Positions 1 through 9,958 of a DNA stretch of 64,000 nt are shown one piece after another. The notes beneath the pieces were generated by a model. That model did no database searches. It had not been told where the DNA came from and saw only the letters and a list, made by a program, of their open reading frames with translations. Source of the stretch: Arthrobacter sp. NicSoilB4 (lineage in GTDB: Bacteria > Actinomycetota > Actinomycetes > Actinomycetales > Micrococcaceae); the NCBI RefSeq assembly GCF_019977335.1, contig NZ_AP024653.1, positions 2,046,001 through 2,110,000 of the forward strand, read 5' to 3'. The number at the start of each line of letters is the position of its first letter. Position 1 is the stretch's first letter. The translations under genes and the position numbers were made by a program.

Positions 1-142
1 CGGCCGCCACGGCCCAGTCCACAATCAGGAACGACGCCATCCCGCAGCCGAGGACCAGCAGGAATTTCAGCCACAGCGGCGCGCGGTGCACCACGGAGTT
101 CCCGGGCACGTAGTTGGCCAGCAGGAATCCGTGGCCGCTCAC
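1..142 (-). CDS. bioN: Energy-coupling factor transporter transmembrane protein (EcfT/BioN), N-terminal fragment
   Basis: This is the start of a gene that runs off the left edge of the window. The first 47 residues are visible, beginning VSGHGFLLANYVPGNSVVHR, followed by a hydrophobic segment (FLLVLGCGMASFLIVDW). EcfT proteins typically begin with a Y-x-P-G-x-S-x-x-H element just before the first membrane helix, and that element is present here. The GTG start overlaps the stop of the upstream ATPase gene by four bases (GTGA), so the two are translationally coupled. Its position after bioY and bioM makes it the transmembrane coupling subunit of a biotin ECF importer. The C-terminal coupling motifs lie outside the window. 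Confidence 0.8.
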   Translation of the reverse strand, partial: MSGHGFLLANYVPGNSVVHRAPLWLKFLLVLGCGMASFLIVDWAVAA

Positions 143-891
143 AGTTGCCCCTGGCGCGGTTTTTCCAGCCCTCCGCCCGGAGCCGGGGGGAACGCCGCGC
201 AGAGCTCCCGGTAGTGGGCGACGGCGGCGGCCGGACCGCCGTCGAACACCACCGACCCTGCGTCGACGACGAGGACCCGGTCCAGGTCCAGCGCGAGTTC
301 CAGGTCGTGCGTGGAAAGGATGATCTGCTGGCTGAGCCCGGCCAGCGTCCGCCGGAGCAGCTCCCTGTTGCGCAGGTCCAGCAGGGTCGACGGCTCGTCG
401 AGGACCAGCACTTCCGGGTCGACAGCGAGGACCGCCGCGAGGGCCAAGAGCTGCCGCTCCCCGCCGGAAAGCTCATAGATGCTCTGGTCCGCCAGGGGCA
501 GGAGGCCGAAACGGTCCAGGGTGGCCTCCGCCTGGCTGCTGCGTTCGCGGGCGTTTCGGACCGAACGCCGGAGTGACAGTTCAACGTCCTCCCGCCCGGT
601 CGGCATCACCAGCTGCGACAGCGGATCGGTGAAGACGAAGCCGACCCGGCGTCGTACTTCCCGCACCGAGCGGACCGTATCTGAGCCGTCCACCGTGACG
701 GTGCCGCTGCTCGGCGCCACGAGTCCGTTGAGGAGCCGCAGCAGGGTGGACTTGCCGGAACCGTTGGCGCCGATTACGCCGATCCGCTGCTCAGTGAGCC
801 GCAGGCTCAGCTCCTCCAGCAGGGTCTTGGGCGACGTGCGGCCGTCGACGGCGACCCGCACCGCAGCCCGGTCCAGCACGATGGTGCTCAC
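139..891 (-). CDS. bioM: Biotin ECF transporter ATP-binding subunit BioM
   Basis: This is a 250-residue ABC ATPase of the energy-coupling-factor type, which powers vitamin uptake at the inner face of the membrane. Walker A (GANGSGKS) is at about residues 41-48, the signature LSGGERQ near 141, Walker B VLVLDEP near 160, and the switch His is in ILSTHDLELAL. Length is normal for EcfA/BioM. The start overlaps the stop of bioY (ATGA) and the stop overlaps the start of the EcfT gene (GTGA), giving a tight bioY-bioM-bioN operon. The biotin assignment rests on the BioY neighbour, not on the ATPase itself. Confidence 0.9.
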   Translation of the reverse strand: MSTIVLDRAAVRVAVDGRTSPKTLLEELSLRLTEQRIGVIGANGSGKSTLLRLLNGLVAPSSGTVTVDGSDTVRSVREVRRRVGFVFTDPLSQLVMPTGREDVELSLRRSVRNARERSSQAEATLDRFGLLPLADQSIYELSGGERQLLALAAVLAVDPEVLVLDEPSTLLDLRNRELLRRTLAGLSQQIILSTHDLELALDLDRVLVVDAGSVVFDGGPAAAVAHYRELCAAFPPAPGGGLEKPRQGQL

Positions 892-1583
892 GGCCGGCTG
901 CCCGCCCCGGCGCCGGGAGCGGGTGTGGCGGTCGCGGGGAGGGGGGTCCCGGCGGTCCGGACCCTGCGGATGAGCAGGTCCGGGAACGCCTTGTGCAGCG
1001 CCAGGGCAATGGTCACTGCCAGTGCGTTCTTGATCACATCGCCGGGGTAGAAGACGAGGTCGGCGAGAAACGCTTTGGAGAAGTCCAGCTTTGCGTTGAC
1101 CATCATTCCCAGGATGCCAAGGCCGTGGACGAAGATGAGGCTGCTCACCATCGCGGCGGCGAAAAGGAGGACGGCGCGGAGCTTGCCGGGACGGCCCGCA
1201 GTGCGGCGGAACACGACGACGGTGAGCCAGCCCACCGCCGTTGCAGCGAACACGAAGCCGATGATGTAGCCCGCTGAGGGGCCGGCTAGGACGCCGAGTC
1301 CGCTGCGTCCGCCACTGAAGATCGGCAGTCCGGCGAGACCAAGGAGAACGTAGAGCCCGACGGCGGCGAAGGCCCTGCCTGGGCCCAGGGCAAGGCCGGT
1401 GAGCATCACGGCGAGCGTCTGCAGGGTGATGGGAACACCGAGTCCGCCAACCGGGATGGCTGCGATCAGGGCGGATCCTGCAACGAGCGCGGCGAAGACG
1501 GCGATCAGTCCCAGGTCGGTGGCGTTCCAGCGGTTCCGGTGCCGGGCGGGGGTGGCGGCAGCGGTGCCGTCAATCTGTGTCAT
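888..1583 (-). CDS. bioY: Biotin transporter substrate-binding component BioY
   Basis: This is the S component of the biotin ECF importer, an integral membrane protein of about 231 residues with roughly six hydrophobic segments. The region VPITLQTLAVMLTGLALGPGRA, shared by BioY proteins, and the Gly-rich G-L-P-I-F-S-G-G-R-S-G motif are both visible. The ATG at 1583 is chosen because AGGA lies about 6 nt upstream. An in-frame start at 1673 would extend the protein into poorly BioY-like sequence. It is the first gene of the bioYMN operon. Confidence 0.9.
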   Translation of the reverse strand: MTQIDGTAAATPARHRNRWNATDLGLIAVFAALVAGSALIAAIPVGGLGVPITLQTLAVMLTGLALGPGRAFAAVGLYVLLGLAGLPIFSGGRSGLGVLAGPSAGYIIGFVFAATAVGWLTVVVFRRTAGRPGKLRAVLLFAAAMVSSLIFVHGLGILGMMVNAKLDFSKAFLADLVFYPGDVIKNALAVTIALALHKAFPDLLIRRVRTAGTPLPATATPAPGAGAGSRP

Positions 1584-1660
1584 GGGAGTTCCTATCGCGA
1601 ATGAATCGGGGACATGCTTCTCTGTTTCTGACTGTACGAGCATGGCCGGGCGGGTTTTTT

Positions 1661-1677
1661 GTAGGTGCTCCACTAAC
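1661..1677. promoter_or_regulatory. Imperfect inverted repeat upstream of bioY (possible biotin-regulator site)
   Basis: GTAGGTG-CTC-CACTAAC is a 7+3+7 inverted repeat with two mismatched pairs, lying 78 nt upstream of the bioY start. Biotin uptake genes in actinobacteria are usually repressed by BirA or the TetR-type BioQ, which bind short inverted repeats. No match to a specific published consensus is claimed. Confidence 0.3.
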
Positions 1678-1853
1678 CGGCGGCCCGGCAGCTGGAGGGC
1701 AGCACCAAAGGCTCCCGCCCGGGGTCCATGTCATGGGGCCGGGGCCGGGCCGGTAGACTTGGAGAGGCCGTCCTCTCGGCCACACTGCCCCGGCCCTTTC
1801 CAGACTCCACCGTTGTGCCGCGGCATTCCCTGTTGTGAAAGGCCTTAGCTGCA
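1678..1853. other. Intergenic region upstream of the ABC-F gene
   Basis: The only structure seen is TAGACT at 1754-1759, which resembles an actinobacterial -10 box, followed by a 6-bp hairpin GAGAGG/CCTCTC at 1762-1777. No gene is recognised on either strand. Confidence 0.3.
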
Positions 1854-3452
<1,599 letters not shown>

Positions 3453-3593
3453 GGCGGGTCTCTGGTCCGCTTCGCGCCGCGCCCGATTTGCCGCGTGCCC
3501 GCTCGTACACAAATCGACCGCTCCGCTGCGCTTGCGGGCATCGTCACCCTTTGAGCCGGCGGCAGGGCCATGACCTCTGCGACCCACTTCCGC

Positions 3594-3630
3594 CACCCCG
3601 TACACGTACATGTGACGAAAATGGCCGCTA
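3594..3630 (-). repeat. Dispersed repeat, copy A (core TAGCGGCCAT)
   Basis: Read on the minus strand this copy is TAGCGGCCAT-TTT-CGTCACATG followed by GTG-rich sequence ending in GGGG. It aligns with the copies at 3740-3780 and 14161-14196. Together with copy B it forms a perfect 10-bp inverted repeat (ATGGCCGCTA / TAGCGGCCAT) separated by 12 nt. Confidence 0.6.
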
Positions 3631-3642
3631 TCGGGGCAGGCT

Positions 3643-3670
3643 TAGCGGCCATTCGTGGCAAACGGACGAG
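3643..3670 (+). repeat. Dispersed repeat, copy B (core TAGCGGCCAT)
   Basis: TAGCGGCCATTCGTGGCA is inverted relative to copy A, so the pair could fold as a hairpin. The first 15 nt match the copy at 14161. Confidence 0.5.
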
Positions 3671-3739
3671 GATCCGCCGCACTCACGTTCCCTCGCCGCC
3701 TCGTGACCCCTGGCCGCCAATTCGCCGACGCAGCCACGG

Positions 3740-3780
3740 CGCCCCCGACGCCCACATCCATGTGACGCACATGGCCGCCA
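3740..3780 (-). repeat. Dispersed repeat, copy C (core GGCGGCCAT)
   Basis: On the minus strand it reads TGGCGGCCAT-GTG-CGTCACATGG, then a GTG-rich tail ending in GGGGG. It has the same layout as copy A, 150 bp away, and lies just downstream of the ybaK-like stop codon. Confidence 0.55.
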
Positions 3781-3789
3781 CGGGCACGT

Positions 3790-4266
3790 TTAGCGGACGG
3801 GCATTTCTTCGGCCCCGGTGATGCGGTGCAGCTCTTCGTAGGTGATCGAGAACATCGAGTTGTGGTCGCCCGCGCCCGCCCAGAGCACCTCGTGGATCTT
3901 GAGTGATTCGTCCAGGAGTGTCCTGATTTTCGCCGGGTGGCCGACCGGGGCTACACCACCGACTTCCTGGCCGGTGTGTTCGAGCACGAAATCGGGGGAA
4001 GCGCGGCGGATTTTGCCGCCGCCCAGCTGGGCGGCGACCTTTAGTACGTCCACCCTCGCGGCACCGCTGGCCAGGATCAGCAGTGGAGCCCCCTCAAGGT
4101 CGAACACGAGGCTGTTGGTGATCGCCGCGACATCGCAGCCCAACGTGGCGGCGGCGGCGGCCGCCGTCGGGACTTTCGAATCGAATACCGTGACGGTGTC
4201 TTCTGCGCCCAGCACCGTCAACGCGCGCTTCACCCGGGCCACAGGCTCCGGAACAACGACGGCCAC
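3790..4266 (-). CDS. YbaK/EbsC-type aminoacyl-tRNA deacylase
   Basis: This 158-residue protein has the single-domain YbaK/ProX fold. These proteins hydrolyse mischarged aminoacyl-tRNAs (for example Cys-tRNA(Pro)) in trans. Visible family features are the ITNSLVFDLEGAPLLILASG strand region, the lysine in VDVLKVAAQLGGGKIRRAS, and the GQEVGGVAPVGHP loop (about residues 98-110), which shapes the substrate pocket. The GTG start at 4266 gives a standard length. It lies 4 nt downstream of the SURF1 gene on the same strand. Substrate specificity cannot be read from sequence alone. Confidence 0.85.
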   Translation of the reverse strand: MAVVVPEPVARVKRALTVLGAEDTVTVFDSKVPTAAAAAATLGCDVAAITNSLVFDLEGAPLLILASGAARVDVLKVAAQLGGGKIRRASPDFVLEHTGQEVGGVAPVGHPAKIRTLLDESLKIHEVLWAGAGDHNSMFSITYEELHRITGAEEMPVR

Positions 4267-4270
4267 CGGC

Positions 4271-5161
4271 TCAGAACCCCTGGGCGTCCAGGATGGCGTC
4301 TTCCTCTTCCTCCGCGGTCGCGTTCTTCCGCTTGCGGGGGACTGGACGACGGCGGGCCACCGGTCCGCTGGAGTGCATAAAGCCGCCGTCGGGGTCTCCG
4401 GCTGCCGCCTGGGTATCGGCGTCCTCGGCGTCGATGGCCGCGTTCCGGGCCTGCTGCCGGGCCGCGTACCCGAAGCCGATGAACATCAACACGCCAAAGG
4501 CAAACCACTGCAGCGAGTAGGACAGGTGCGTGCCCTCGTCGGTGGACGGCTTCGGGAACGGGAAGGGCATCTCCGCCACGGACGGGCTCTCCGACGCCAA
4601 CTGCCCGTAGGCGCCCGTCAGCAGCGGGTAGCCCAGCTGGTTCGCGTAGGCAGTGAGGTCTATCGAGGCCAGCTGACCGTCCGGGGCGCCGCGCTGGAGC
4701 TCTGGCTCGGCCGGCTTGAGGCGGGCAACGACGGTCACGGTGCCCTGCGGGGGTGCCGGAATCGAGTCCGGGCGGCCGGGATTGTTGTTGCCGATCGGCA
4801 GCCACCCGCGGTCAATGACGACTGTCTCGCCGGTTTCCAGCCGGAAGGGCACAACAACTTCGTAACCGGGCTGGCCGTTGAGCGGGCGGTTGCGGACTAC
4901 GCGCTGCCCGTCGACGTCGTAGCTGCCCTTGAGCTCCACCTGGGTCCACTCGCGGTCCGCCGCGAGGGAGCTGAACTGCTCCTTGACCTCGGCGAAGGGG
5001 ACAGGCGTGGCGGAATAGTTGGAGGTGACGCGGTTGATCTCGGCGAGTGTCTCCGCGCGGCGGTCCATCTGCCAACGGCCCAGTCCTACGCAGGCGGCGG
5101 CGAAAATCGCGGCCAGCAGCAGATATCCCAGCCACTTGCTGGAAAAAAGAAAACGGTACAT
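4271..5161 (-). CDS. SURF1 family cytochrome oxidase assembly protein
   Basis: This is a 296-residue membrane protein with a SURF1 layout. An N-terminal transmembrane segment (about 9-27) is followed by the GRWQMDRRAE motif, a periplasmic domain with GSYDVDGQRVVRNRPLNGQPGYEVVVPF and DRGWLP, and a second transmembrane segment (SYSLQWFAFGVLMFIGFGYAA, about 213-235). SURF1 helps insert heme a into aa3-type cytochrome c oxidase. The C-terminal extension of about 60 residues is acidic and basic and looks disordered. It is adjacent to the next gene with no gap, suggesting one transcript with the DUF3099 and small Cys-containing genes. Confidence 0.9.
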   Translation of the reverse strand: MYRFLFSSKWLGYLLLAAIFAAACVGLGRWQMDRRAETLAEINRVTSNYSATPVPFAEVKEQFSSLAADREWTQVELKGSYDVDGQRVVRNRPLNGQPGYEVVVPFRLETGETVVIDRGWLPIGNNNPGRPDSIPAPPQGTVTVVARLKPAEPELQRGAPDGQLASIDLTAYANQLGYPLLTGAYGQLASESPSVAEMPFPFPKPSTDEGTHLSYSLQWFAFGVLMFIGFGYAARQQARNAAIDAEDADTQAAAGDPDGGFMHSSGPVARRRPVPRKRKNATAEEEEDAILDAQGF

Positions 5162-5410
5162 TCAGCTTGCCTTGCCTGCCGGGTCCAATGCCACAGTCTC
5201 TTTCCAGAGCCCGCGGGTCTGCAGATAGTCCTCGAGCCAGGCCCGATGTTCCGGGCACGCCAGCCAGATCTTGCGGCGCTCCGGGGTGTGGATCTTGGGG
5301 TTGTTCCAGAGTAGCTGCCATGCGGCGCCGCTCCGGCATGCCTTGCGGGAGCACACGGCCTCCGCGGGCCCTGCCGCCCCGGCGTTTCCGGTGAGGTCAA
5401 AAAGATTCAC
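5162..5410 (-). CDS. Small cysteine-containing protein of unknown function
   Basis: This is an 82-residue soluble protein with three cysteines (two in CSRKAC, one in LACPEHRAWLEDYL) and several histidines, a pattern that could hold a metal ion. The GTG start overlaps the stop of the DUF3099 gene by four bases (GTGA), and its stop codon directly abuts the SURF1 start. The tight coupling suggests a link to membrane or respiratory assembly, but no function is recognised. The arrangement with SURF1 and DUF3099 is known from other actinobacteria. Confidence 0.75.
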   Translation of the reverse strand: MNLFDLTGNAGAAGPAEAVCSRKACRSGAAWQLLWNNPKIHTPERRKIWLACPEHRAWLEDYLQTRGLWKETVALDPAGKAS

Positions 5411-5910
5411 GACGCCGCCCGCCCCGGGCCGCCGTCGTCCCCGGCGTCTTCGGCGCGGAATCCCGGGCCATCCTCCGGGGCGTCTGCGACCGCGTCCCCG
5501 TCCTCGTCATCGACCAGCTCGCCCTGCAGCAGCGTCATCGAGGGGTCTTCCGGCTCCCGGCCGCCCGAACCGGCCTCGGCCGGCGCATCGAGCTGGGCCA
5601 GCGGGGCATAGTCCAGCAGCGAGTCGGCATGAACCTCCGCCTTGTCACTGCCATTGGCGATGATAACCGCGAACCAGGGCAGGAAAACGGCCCCGATGAC
5701 CGGGATGATCTTGAACCAGCCGTCCACCACAAAAATCAGGATCAGGCACACCATACGGATGCCCATCGCCACGGCGTACTTGATCATCCGCTGGCGCATC
5801 TCTTCAGAATGCGCAGTGGCGGCGTCCGTGATGCTGTGAACCTCGGAATCAACGGACGGGACGTCCGGGTTCCCGGGCACAGGTACACCGGGTCGGTTTT
5901 TGAGTGTCAC
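5407..5910 (-). CDS. DUF3099 family membrane protein
   Basis: This 167-residue protein carries the DUF3099 core HSEEMRQRMIKYAVAMGIRMVC, followed by two adjacent hydrophobic segments (about residues 46-62 and 68-86) separated by a short turn, so it is probably a two-helix hairpin in the membrane. The C-terminal 80 residues are acidic and likely disordered. A GTG start at 5910 is used. It is the first gene of the DUF3099, small Cys protein and SURF1 group, and diverges from fabG. Its function is unknown. Confidence 0.8.
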   Translation of the reverse strand: MTLKNRPGVPVPGNPDVPSVDSEVHSITDAATAHSEEMRQRMIKYAVAMGIRMVCLILIFVVDGWFKIIPVIGAVFLPWFAVIIANGSDKAEVHADSLLDYAPLAQLDAPAEAGSGGREPEDPSMTLLQGELVDDEDGDAVADAPEDGPGFRAEDAGDDGGPGRAAS

Positions 5911-5994
5911 GGCTGTCAGATCACGCTCCCAAGGCTTACTGCAATTCTCTCACCAACGGCAGGGCCGCCCAAACGCAGGCCAGCCGGGCGCTAA

Positions 5995-6786
<792 letters not shown>

Positions 6787-6981
6787 GACCCAAAGCCGAC
6801 GACGGCGGCTGGTGCTGCCGGCGACGGCCGTCACCGGGCCGGCCGCTCCGTGCCCCCAGCGCGCCTCCCGGCCCGCCACATCAGGACCTTCAGCCCTTTT
6901 CCGCCGCGCATCCCCGGGTGTGTAATGAGGCTACAGCCCCTGACCACACCATGGCAGGGGCATGGAATCAGGAGGATAACC

Positions 6982-7401
6982 GTGGCTGAACTGAACAAGT
7001 GGGTCCCGTCGGACGTGCTGGAGCCGATCAAACGCTTCCTCGACGGTGACCTGACCATGACGCCGTCCATCAAAGTCGAGCAGTTTGTGGACGGGACCAC
7101 CCAGGTGGTGCGCGCCGAAGTGCCGGGGATCGATCCCGACAGGGACGTTGACGTCTCCGTCAGCGAAGGCATGCTGCACATCAGGGCCGAACGTGAGGAG
7201 AAGACCGAGCACAAGGGCAAGGACGGCTACCGCTCGGAGTTCCGTTACGGCTCGTTCTCGCGCAGTGTTGCGCTGCCACCGGGCACGAGGGCAGAGGACA
7301 TCACGGCAACCTACAAGGACGGCGTCCTTGAGGTGCGGGCACCTGCCCCCGTGCCCAGGCCCGACACGACGGCCCGGAAGATCAGGATCGACCACCCGTA
7401 A
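6982..7401 (+). CDS. Hsp20/alpha-crystallin family small heat-shock protein
   Basis: This is a 139-residue ATP-independent holdase chaperone. The alpha-crystallin domain spans about residues 35-130, with VVRAEVPGIDPDRDVDVSVSEGMLHIRAERE, YGSFSRSVALPPG and the late strand YKDGVLEVRAPAP. GTG at 6982 is chosen because AGGAGG stands 6 nt upstream. A longer reading frame from 6850 has no such site. A C-terminal I-x-I type element (KIRI) is present. It is followed by a strong hairpin terminator. Confidence 0.9.
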   Translation: MAELNKWVPSDVLEPIKRFLDGDLTMTPSIKVEQFVDGTTQVVRAEVPGIDPDRDVDVSVSEGMLHIRAEREEKTEHKGKDGYRSEFRYGSFSRSVALPPGTRAEDITATYKDGVLEVRAPAPVPRPDTTARKIRIDHP

Positions 7402-7418
7402 CCAGGCTGGACGCGGGG

Positions 7419-7451
7419 CGGGGCGGGAGGACTGTCGGTCCTCCCGCCCCG
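7419..7451. terminator. Bidirectional hairpin terminator between hsp20 and the DUF5655 gene
   Basis: The 13-bp stem GGGGCGGGAGGAC / GTCCTCCCGCCCC has a 5-nt loop and is followed by GTTCTT. It lies between two convergent genes. Confidence 0.75.
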
Positions 7452-7479
7452 TTCTTGTGCAGGCGCGGGCCGCCCGCCC

Positions 7480-7887
7480 TCAGCCGGCGGCTTCCCTCGC
7501 CTCCCGCAGCCAGTCCAGGACCTCCGTGTCGAGTTCGTCCAAGGAATGAAGCTCCAGGTGATGCATCCACACCCCGGGGGAGGGATTCACCACTTCCTTG
7601 ACCCTGTCGGACTCGATGCGCCGCGGCAGTGCGATCGACAGTACGGCGGGGACAGCGGAGTCAACGTATCTCCCGGGCCACCAGAAGTACGCGTAACCGC
7701 GCTTCTCCCGAAACGCGACCTGGCTTCTCGTGGCGTGGACCGTGGGCGGCTTTGGCACGGACAGCAGCTCCACCAGGGCGCGGAACAGCTCAAGTCCGCG
7801 CGGTGAGCCGCTGAACACCTCTTCCGGCGTCGACTCCCCGCTCACACTCCGCGGCACGGGCCCTCCCGTTGCGTCACAATCAGCCAT
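7480..7887 (-). CDS. DUF5655 family protein
   Basis: This 135-residue protein has the DUF5655 pattern: SGSPRGLELFRALVELL, then TRSQVAFREKRGYAYFWWPGRY, then KEVVNPSPGVWMHHLEL and a final helix DTEVLDWLREARE. The start at 7887 (MADCDATGG) is preferred. Upstream in-frame sequence to 8106 would run across the promoter and start of the divergent SDR gene and has no family resemblance. The fold is thought to resemble small binding or transport-associated domains, but no function is established. It is monocistronic. Confidence 0.75.
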   Translation of the reverse strand: MADCDATGGPVPRSVSGESTPEEVFSGSPRGLELFRALVELLSVPKPPTVHATRSQVAFREKRGYAYFWWPGRYVDSAVPAVLSIALPRRIESDRVKEVVNPSPGVWMHHLELHSLDELDTEVLDWLREAREAAG

Positions 7888-8035
7888 GCCATGCGCGAGC
7901 CTACGCCCGCCGGCAGTGCCGCCACTAGCCCGCTGCAGCTTCTTTGTGGGACCCGAACAACTGAAAAGGCCGGAGCCGCTGGCATGATGGACTGCAGACC
8001 CACCGTTTTTGGACGTTTGGAACAAAGGAGCTCGT

Positions 8036-8788
8036 ATGGGACTGCTGGATAACAAGACCGCAATCGTGACCGGTTCATCGAGGGGCATCGGCGCCGAAGT
8101 CGCCAAGATCCTCGCCGGCGAGGGCGCCGCCGTCGTCGTGAACTACCGCCAGAAGGCGCCGCGCGCCAACAAGGTCGTCGCCGAGATCGAGGCGGCCGGC
8201 GGCCGCGCTGCCGCCGTCGGCGCCGATCTCACCACCCAGGAAGGCGTCCAGGCCCTCGCCAGCGCCGCGATGGAGAACTTCGGCTCGCTCGACGTCCTGG
8301 TCCTCAACGCTTCCGGCGGGATGGAATCCGGCATGGAAGAGGGCTACGCGCTCAAGCTCAACCGCGACGCCCAGGTCAACATGCTCAACGCCGCCGTGCC
8401 GCTGATGTCCGGGGGGTCCCGGGTGGTCTTCGTGACCAGCCACCAGGCCCACTTCATCAACACCGTGCCCACCATGGAGAACTACGAGCCCGTGGCACGC
8501 AGCAAGCGCGCCGGTGAGGACGCCCTCCGCGAACTCGTCCCGAACCTGGCGGACAAAGGCATCTCCCTCGTCGTCGTCTCCGGCGACATGATCGAGGGCA
8601 CCGTGACGGCCACGCTGCTGGACCGCTCCAACCCGGGCGCCATCGAGGCCCGCCGCGCCGAGGCCGGGAAGCTGTACTCGGTGGTCGAATTCGCCGGCGA
8701 GGTCGCCAAGATGGTCACCGCCGACGTCGAGAGCGGCCACACCGAGTATGTCGGCGGCGCCGACTACTTCGATAAGGGCAGCAACTAA
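8036..8788 (+). CDS. SDR family oxidoreductase with a displaced catalytic Tyr
   Basis: This 250-residue Rossmann protein has an intact nucleotide motif TGSSRGIG (about residues 12-19) and NASGG in place of the NAG motif. The usual Ser is in VFVTSHQAHF. The catalytic YxxxK is not present as such: the sequence is NYEPVARSKRAGE, so the Tyr is seven residues before the Lys instead of four. The ATG at 8036 has AAAGGAG 5 nt upstream. It may be a reductase with altered geometry or a binding protein. The substrate is unknown. Confidence 0.8.
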   Translation: MGLLDNKTAIVTGSSRGIGAEVAKILAGEGAAVVVNYRQKAPRANKVVAEIEAAGGRAAAVGADLTTQEGVQALASAAMENFGSLDVLVLNASGGMESGMEEGYALKLNRDAQVNMLNAAVPLMSGGSRVVFVTSHQAHFINTVPTMENYEPVARSKRAGEDALRELVPNLADKGISLVVVSGDMIEGTVTATLLDRSNPGAIEARRAEAGKLYSVVEFAGEVAKMVTADVESGHTEYVGGADYFDKGSN

Positions 8789-8825
8789 GCACCCGCCAAG
8801 CCGGCGGCCCTCAAGGGCGGCACAC

Positions 8826-8862
8826 AAGGAAGGCCGGGGCAACCGCCCCGGCCTTCCTTGTT
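8826..8862 (+). terminator. Strong hairpin terminator after the SDR gene
   Basis: A perfect 15-bp stem (AAGGAAGGCCGGGGC and its complement) with an AACC loop is followed by GTTGT. It also serves the convergent serB end. Confidence 0.8.
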
Positions 8863-8895
8863 GTCTGTTGCCAGCTATCGGTTGACCGTCCGGCC

Positions 8896-9804
8896 TCACA
8901 CGCCGGCGATGTGACGCACTGCGTCAAGGTACGGCAGGTTCACTTCGGCGTCCGCCACCGCGCGCACAGCCGGTTTGGCGTTGAACGCCACGCCGATCCC
9001 CGCGGCGCCGAGCATGTCCAGATCGTTGGCGCCGTCGCCCACGGCAATCGTGTGCTCCATCGGGATGCCTTCCCTGGCGGCCCATGCGCGCAGGTATTTC
9101 TCTTTCGCCGCCCGGTCAATCACCTCGCCGATCACCTTCCCGGTCAGGGCACCATCGACGATTTCAAGCTCGTTGGCAACCCAATAATCCAGTCCCAGAT
9201 CCTCCGCGATGGGCTGCAGAATCTGGTTGAAGCCGCCGGAGATCACGGCCACCACATGCCCCGCTGCCCGGAAAGCTGCCACGAGCTCCGCCGCGCCCAG
9301 GCTCAGCTTCACTTCGGCGCGCACGGAATCGACGACGCCGGCCGGCAGCCCTGCGAGCTCCGCCACCCGGGCGTGCAGGCTCTGGGCGAAGTCCAGCTCT
9401 CCACGCATGGCGGCCTCGGTCACTGCCGTCACTTCGTCACGTTTGCCGGCGTACGCGGCCAGGAGTTCGATCACTTCCTGCTGGATGAGGGTGGAATCCA
9501 CGTCCAAGATGAGGAACTTCCGCCGCGCACGGCGCAGGGAGGTGGGGACAACCGCCGTGTCCACCCCCGCGGGCCCGTTATCCGCTGCCGCCCGGCGCAG
9601 TGCCGCCAGAGCCGCCTCCCCGCTGTCCGGGCCGGGGGCCAGCTCCATGCTGCCGTCCGCCGTGTAGACCTCGAAGCGGGAGTCCCCGGTGCGGGTCTCG
9701 GCGTCGAGCGTCACTCCCGCAGCGGAGAGCAGCGAACGGAGCCGCTGCACTTCGGGGAGGGTAAGTTTCGGGGCATAGCTCACTGCGGTCACGAACAGGT
9801 TCAT
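8896..9804 (-). CDS. serB: Phosphoserine phosphatase SerB
   Basis: This 302-residue HAD-superfamily enzyme catalyses the last step of serine synthesis (phosphoserine to serine). Motif I is LDVDSTLI (about residues 100-107, nucleophile and acid Asp), motif II SGGFNQIL, the motif III Lys is in DRAAKEKYLRAW, and motif IV is VGDGANDLDML. The N-terminal 95 residues form the small regulatory-like domain typical of actinobacterial SerB. A TAGGAT box ends 7 nt before the ATG, so the transcript is probably leaderless. Confidence 0.92.
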   Translation of the reverse strand: MNLFVTAVSYAPKLTLPEVQRLRSLLSAAGVTLDAETRTGDSRFEVYTADGSMELAPGPDSGEAALAALRRAAADNGPAGVDTAVVPTSLRRARRKFLILDVDSTLIQQEVIELLAAYAGKRDEVTAVTEAAMRGELDFAQSLHARVAELAGLPAGVVDSVRAEVKLSLGAAELVAAFRAAGHVVAVISGGFNQILQPIAEDLGLDYWVANELEIVDGALTGKVIGEVIDRAAKEKYLRAWAAREGIPMEHTIAVGDGANDLDMLGAAGIGVAFNAKPAVRAVADAEVNLPYLDAVRHIAGV

Positions 9805-9811
9805 GGCTGCA

Positions 9812-9817
9812 ATCCTA
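9812..9817 (-). promoter_or_regulatory. Predicted leaderless -10 box for serB
   Basis: TAGGAT on the minus strand lies 7 nt before the ATG, with no Shine-Dalgarno sequence. Confidence 0.5.
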
Positions 9818-9944
9818 GCGATCAGGCCGATGGGGGACCGAATTCGTTGCGCCCCGGTGACGCGGCAGCAGCCGGCGGCAGGCGGGCGGCGCGCACGCTG
9901 CCCGGGCCCGGTGTTCCGGTTATCAGTCGTCCCCTTTTATGTCC

Positions 9945-9950
9945 TAGTGT
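9945..9950 (+). promoter_or_regulatory. Predicted leaderless -10 box for the ABC ATPase
   Basis: TAGTGT ends 8 nt before the ATG at 9959. This supports that start over an upstream in-frame one. Confidence 0.5.
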
Positions 9951-9958
9951 CTACTCCT

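Larger units (their letters stand above)
3453..3789. other. Gene-free region carrying dispersed repeat elements
   Basis: This is a 337-bp gap between the ABC-F gene and the convergent ybaK-like gene. It holds a 7-bp inverted repeat (CGATTTG ... CAAATCG, about 3483-3515) and three copies of a family with core TAGCGGCCAT, listed separately. No convincing coding region was found. Confidence 0.6.

Noticed and set aside
6927..6940. A GGGNC-N4-GNCCC-like site upstream of the Hsp20 gene (minus strand GGGGCTGTAGCCTC).
   Set aside because: Hsp20 is a classic DosR target, but the GTG start has an AGGAGG only 42-47 nt downstream of the site, which leaves no room for a promoter in the activator geometry seen at the other boxes. 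One mismatch to a loose motif is expected by chance in GC-rich DNA.
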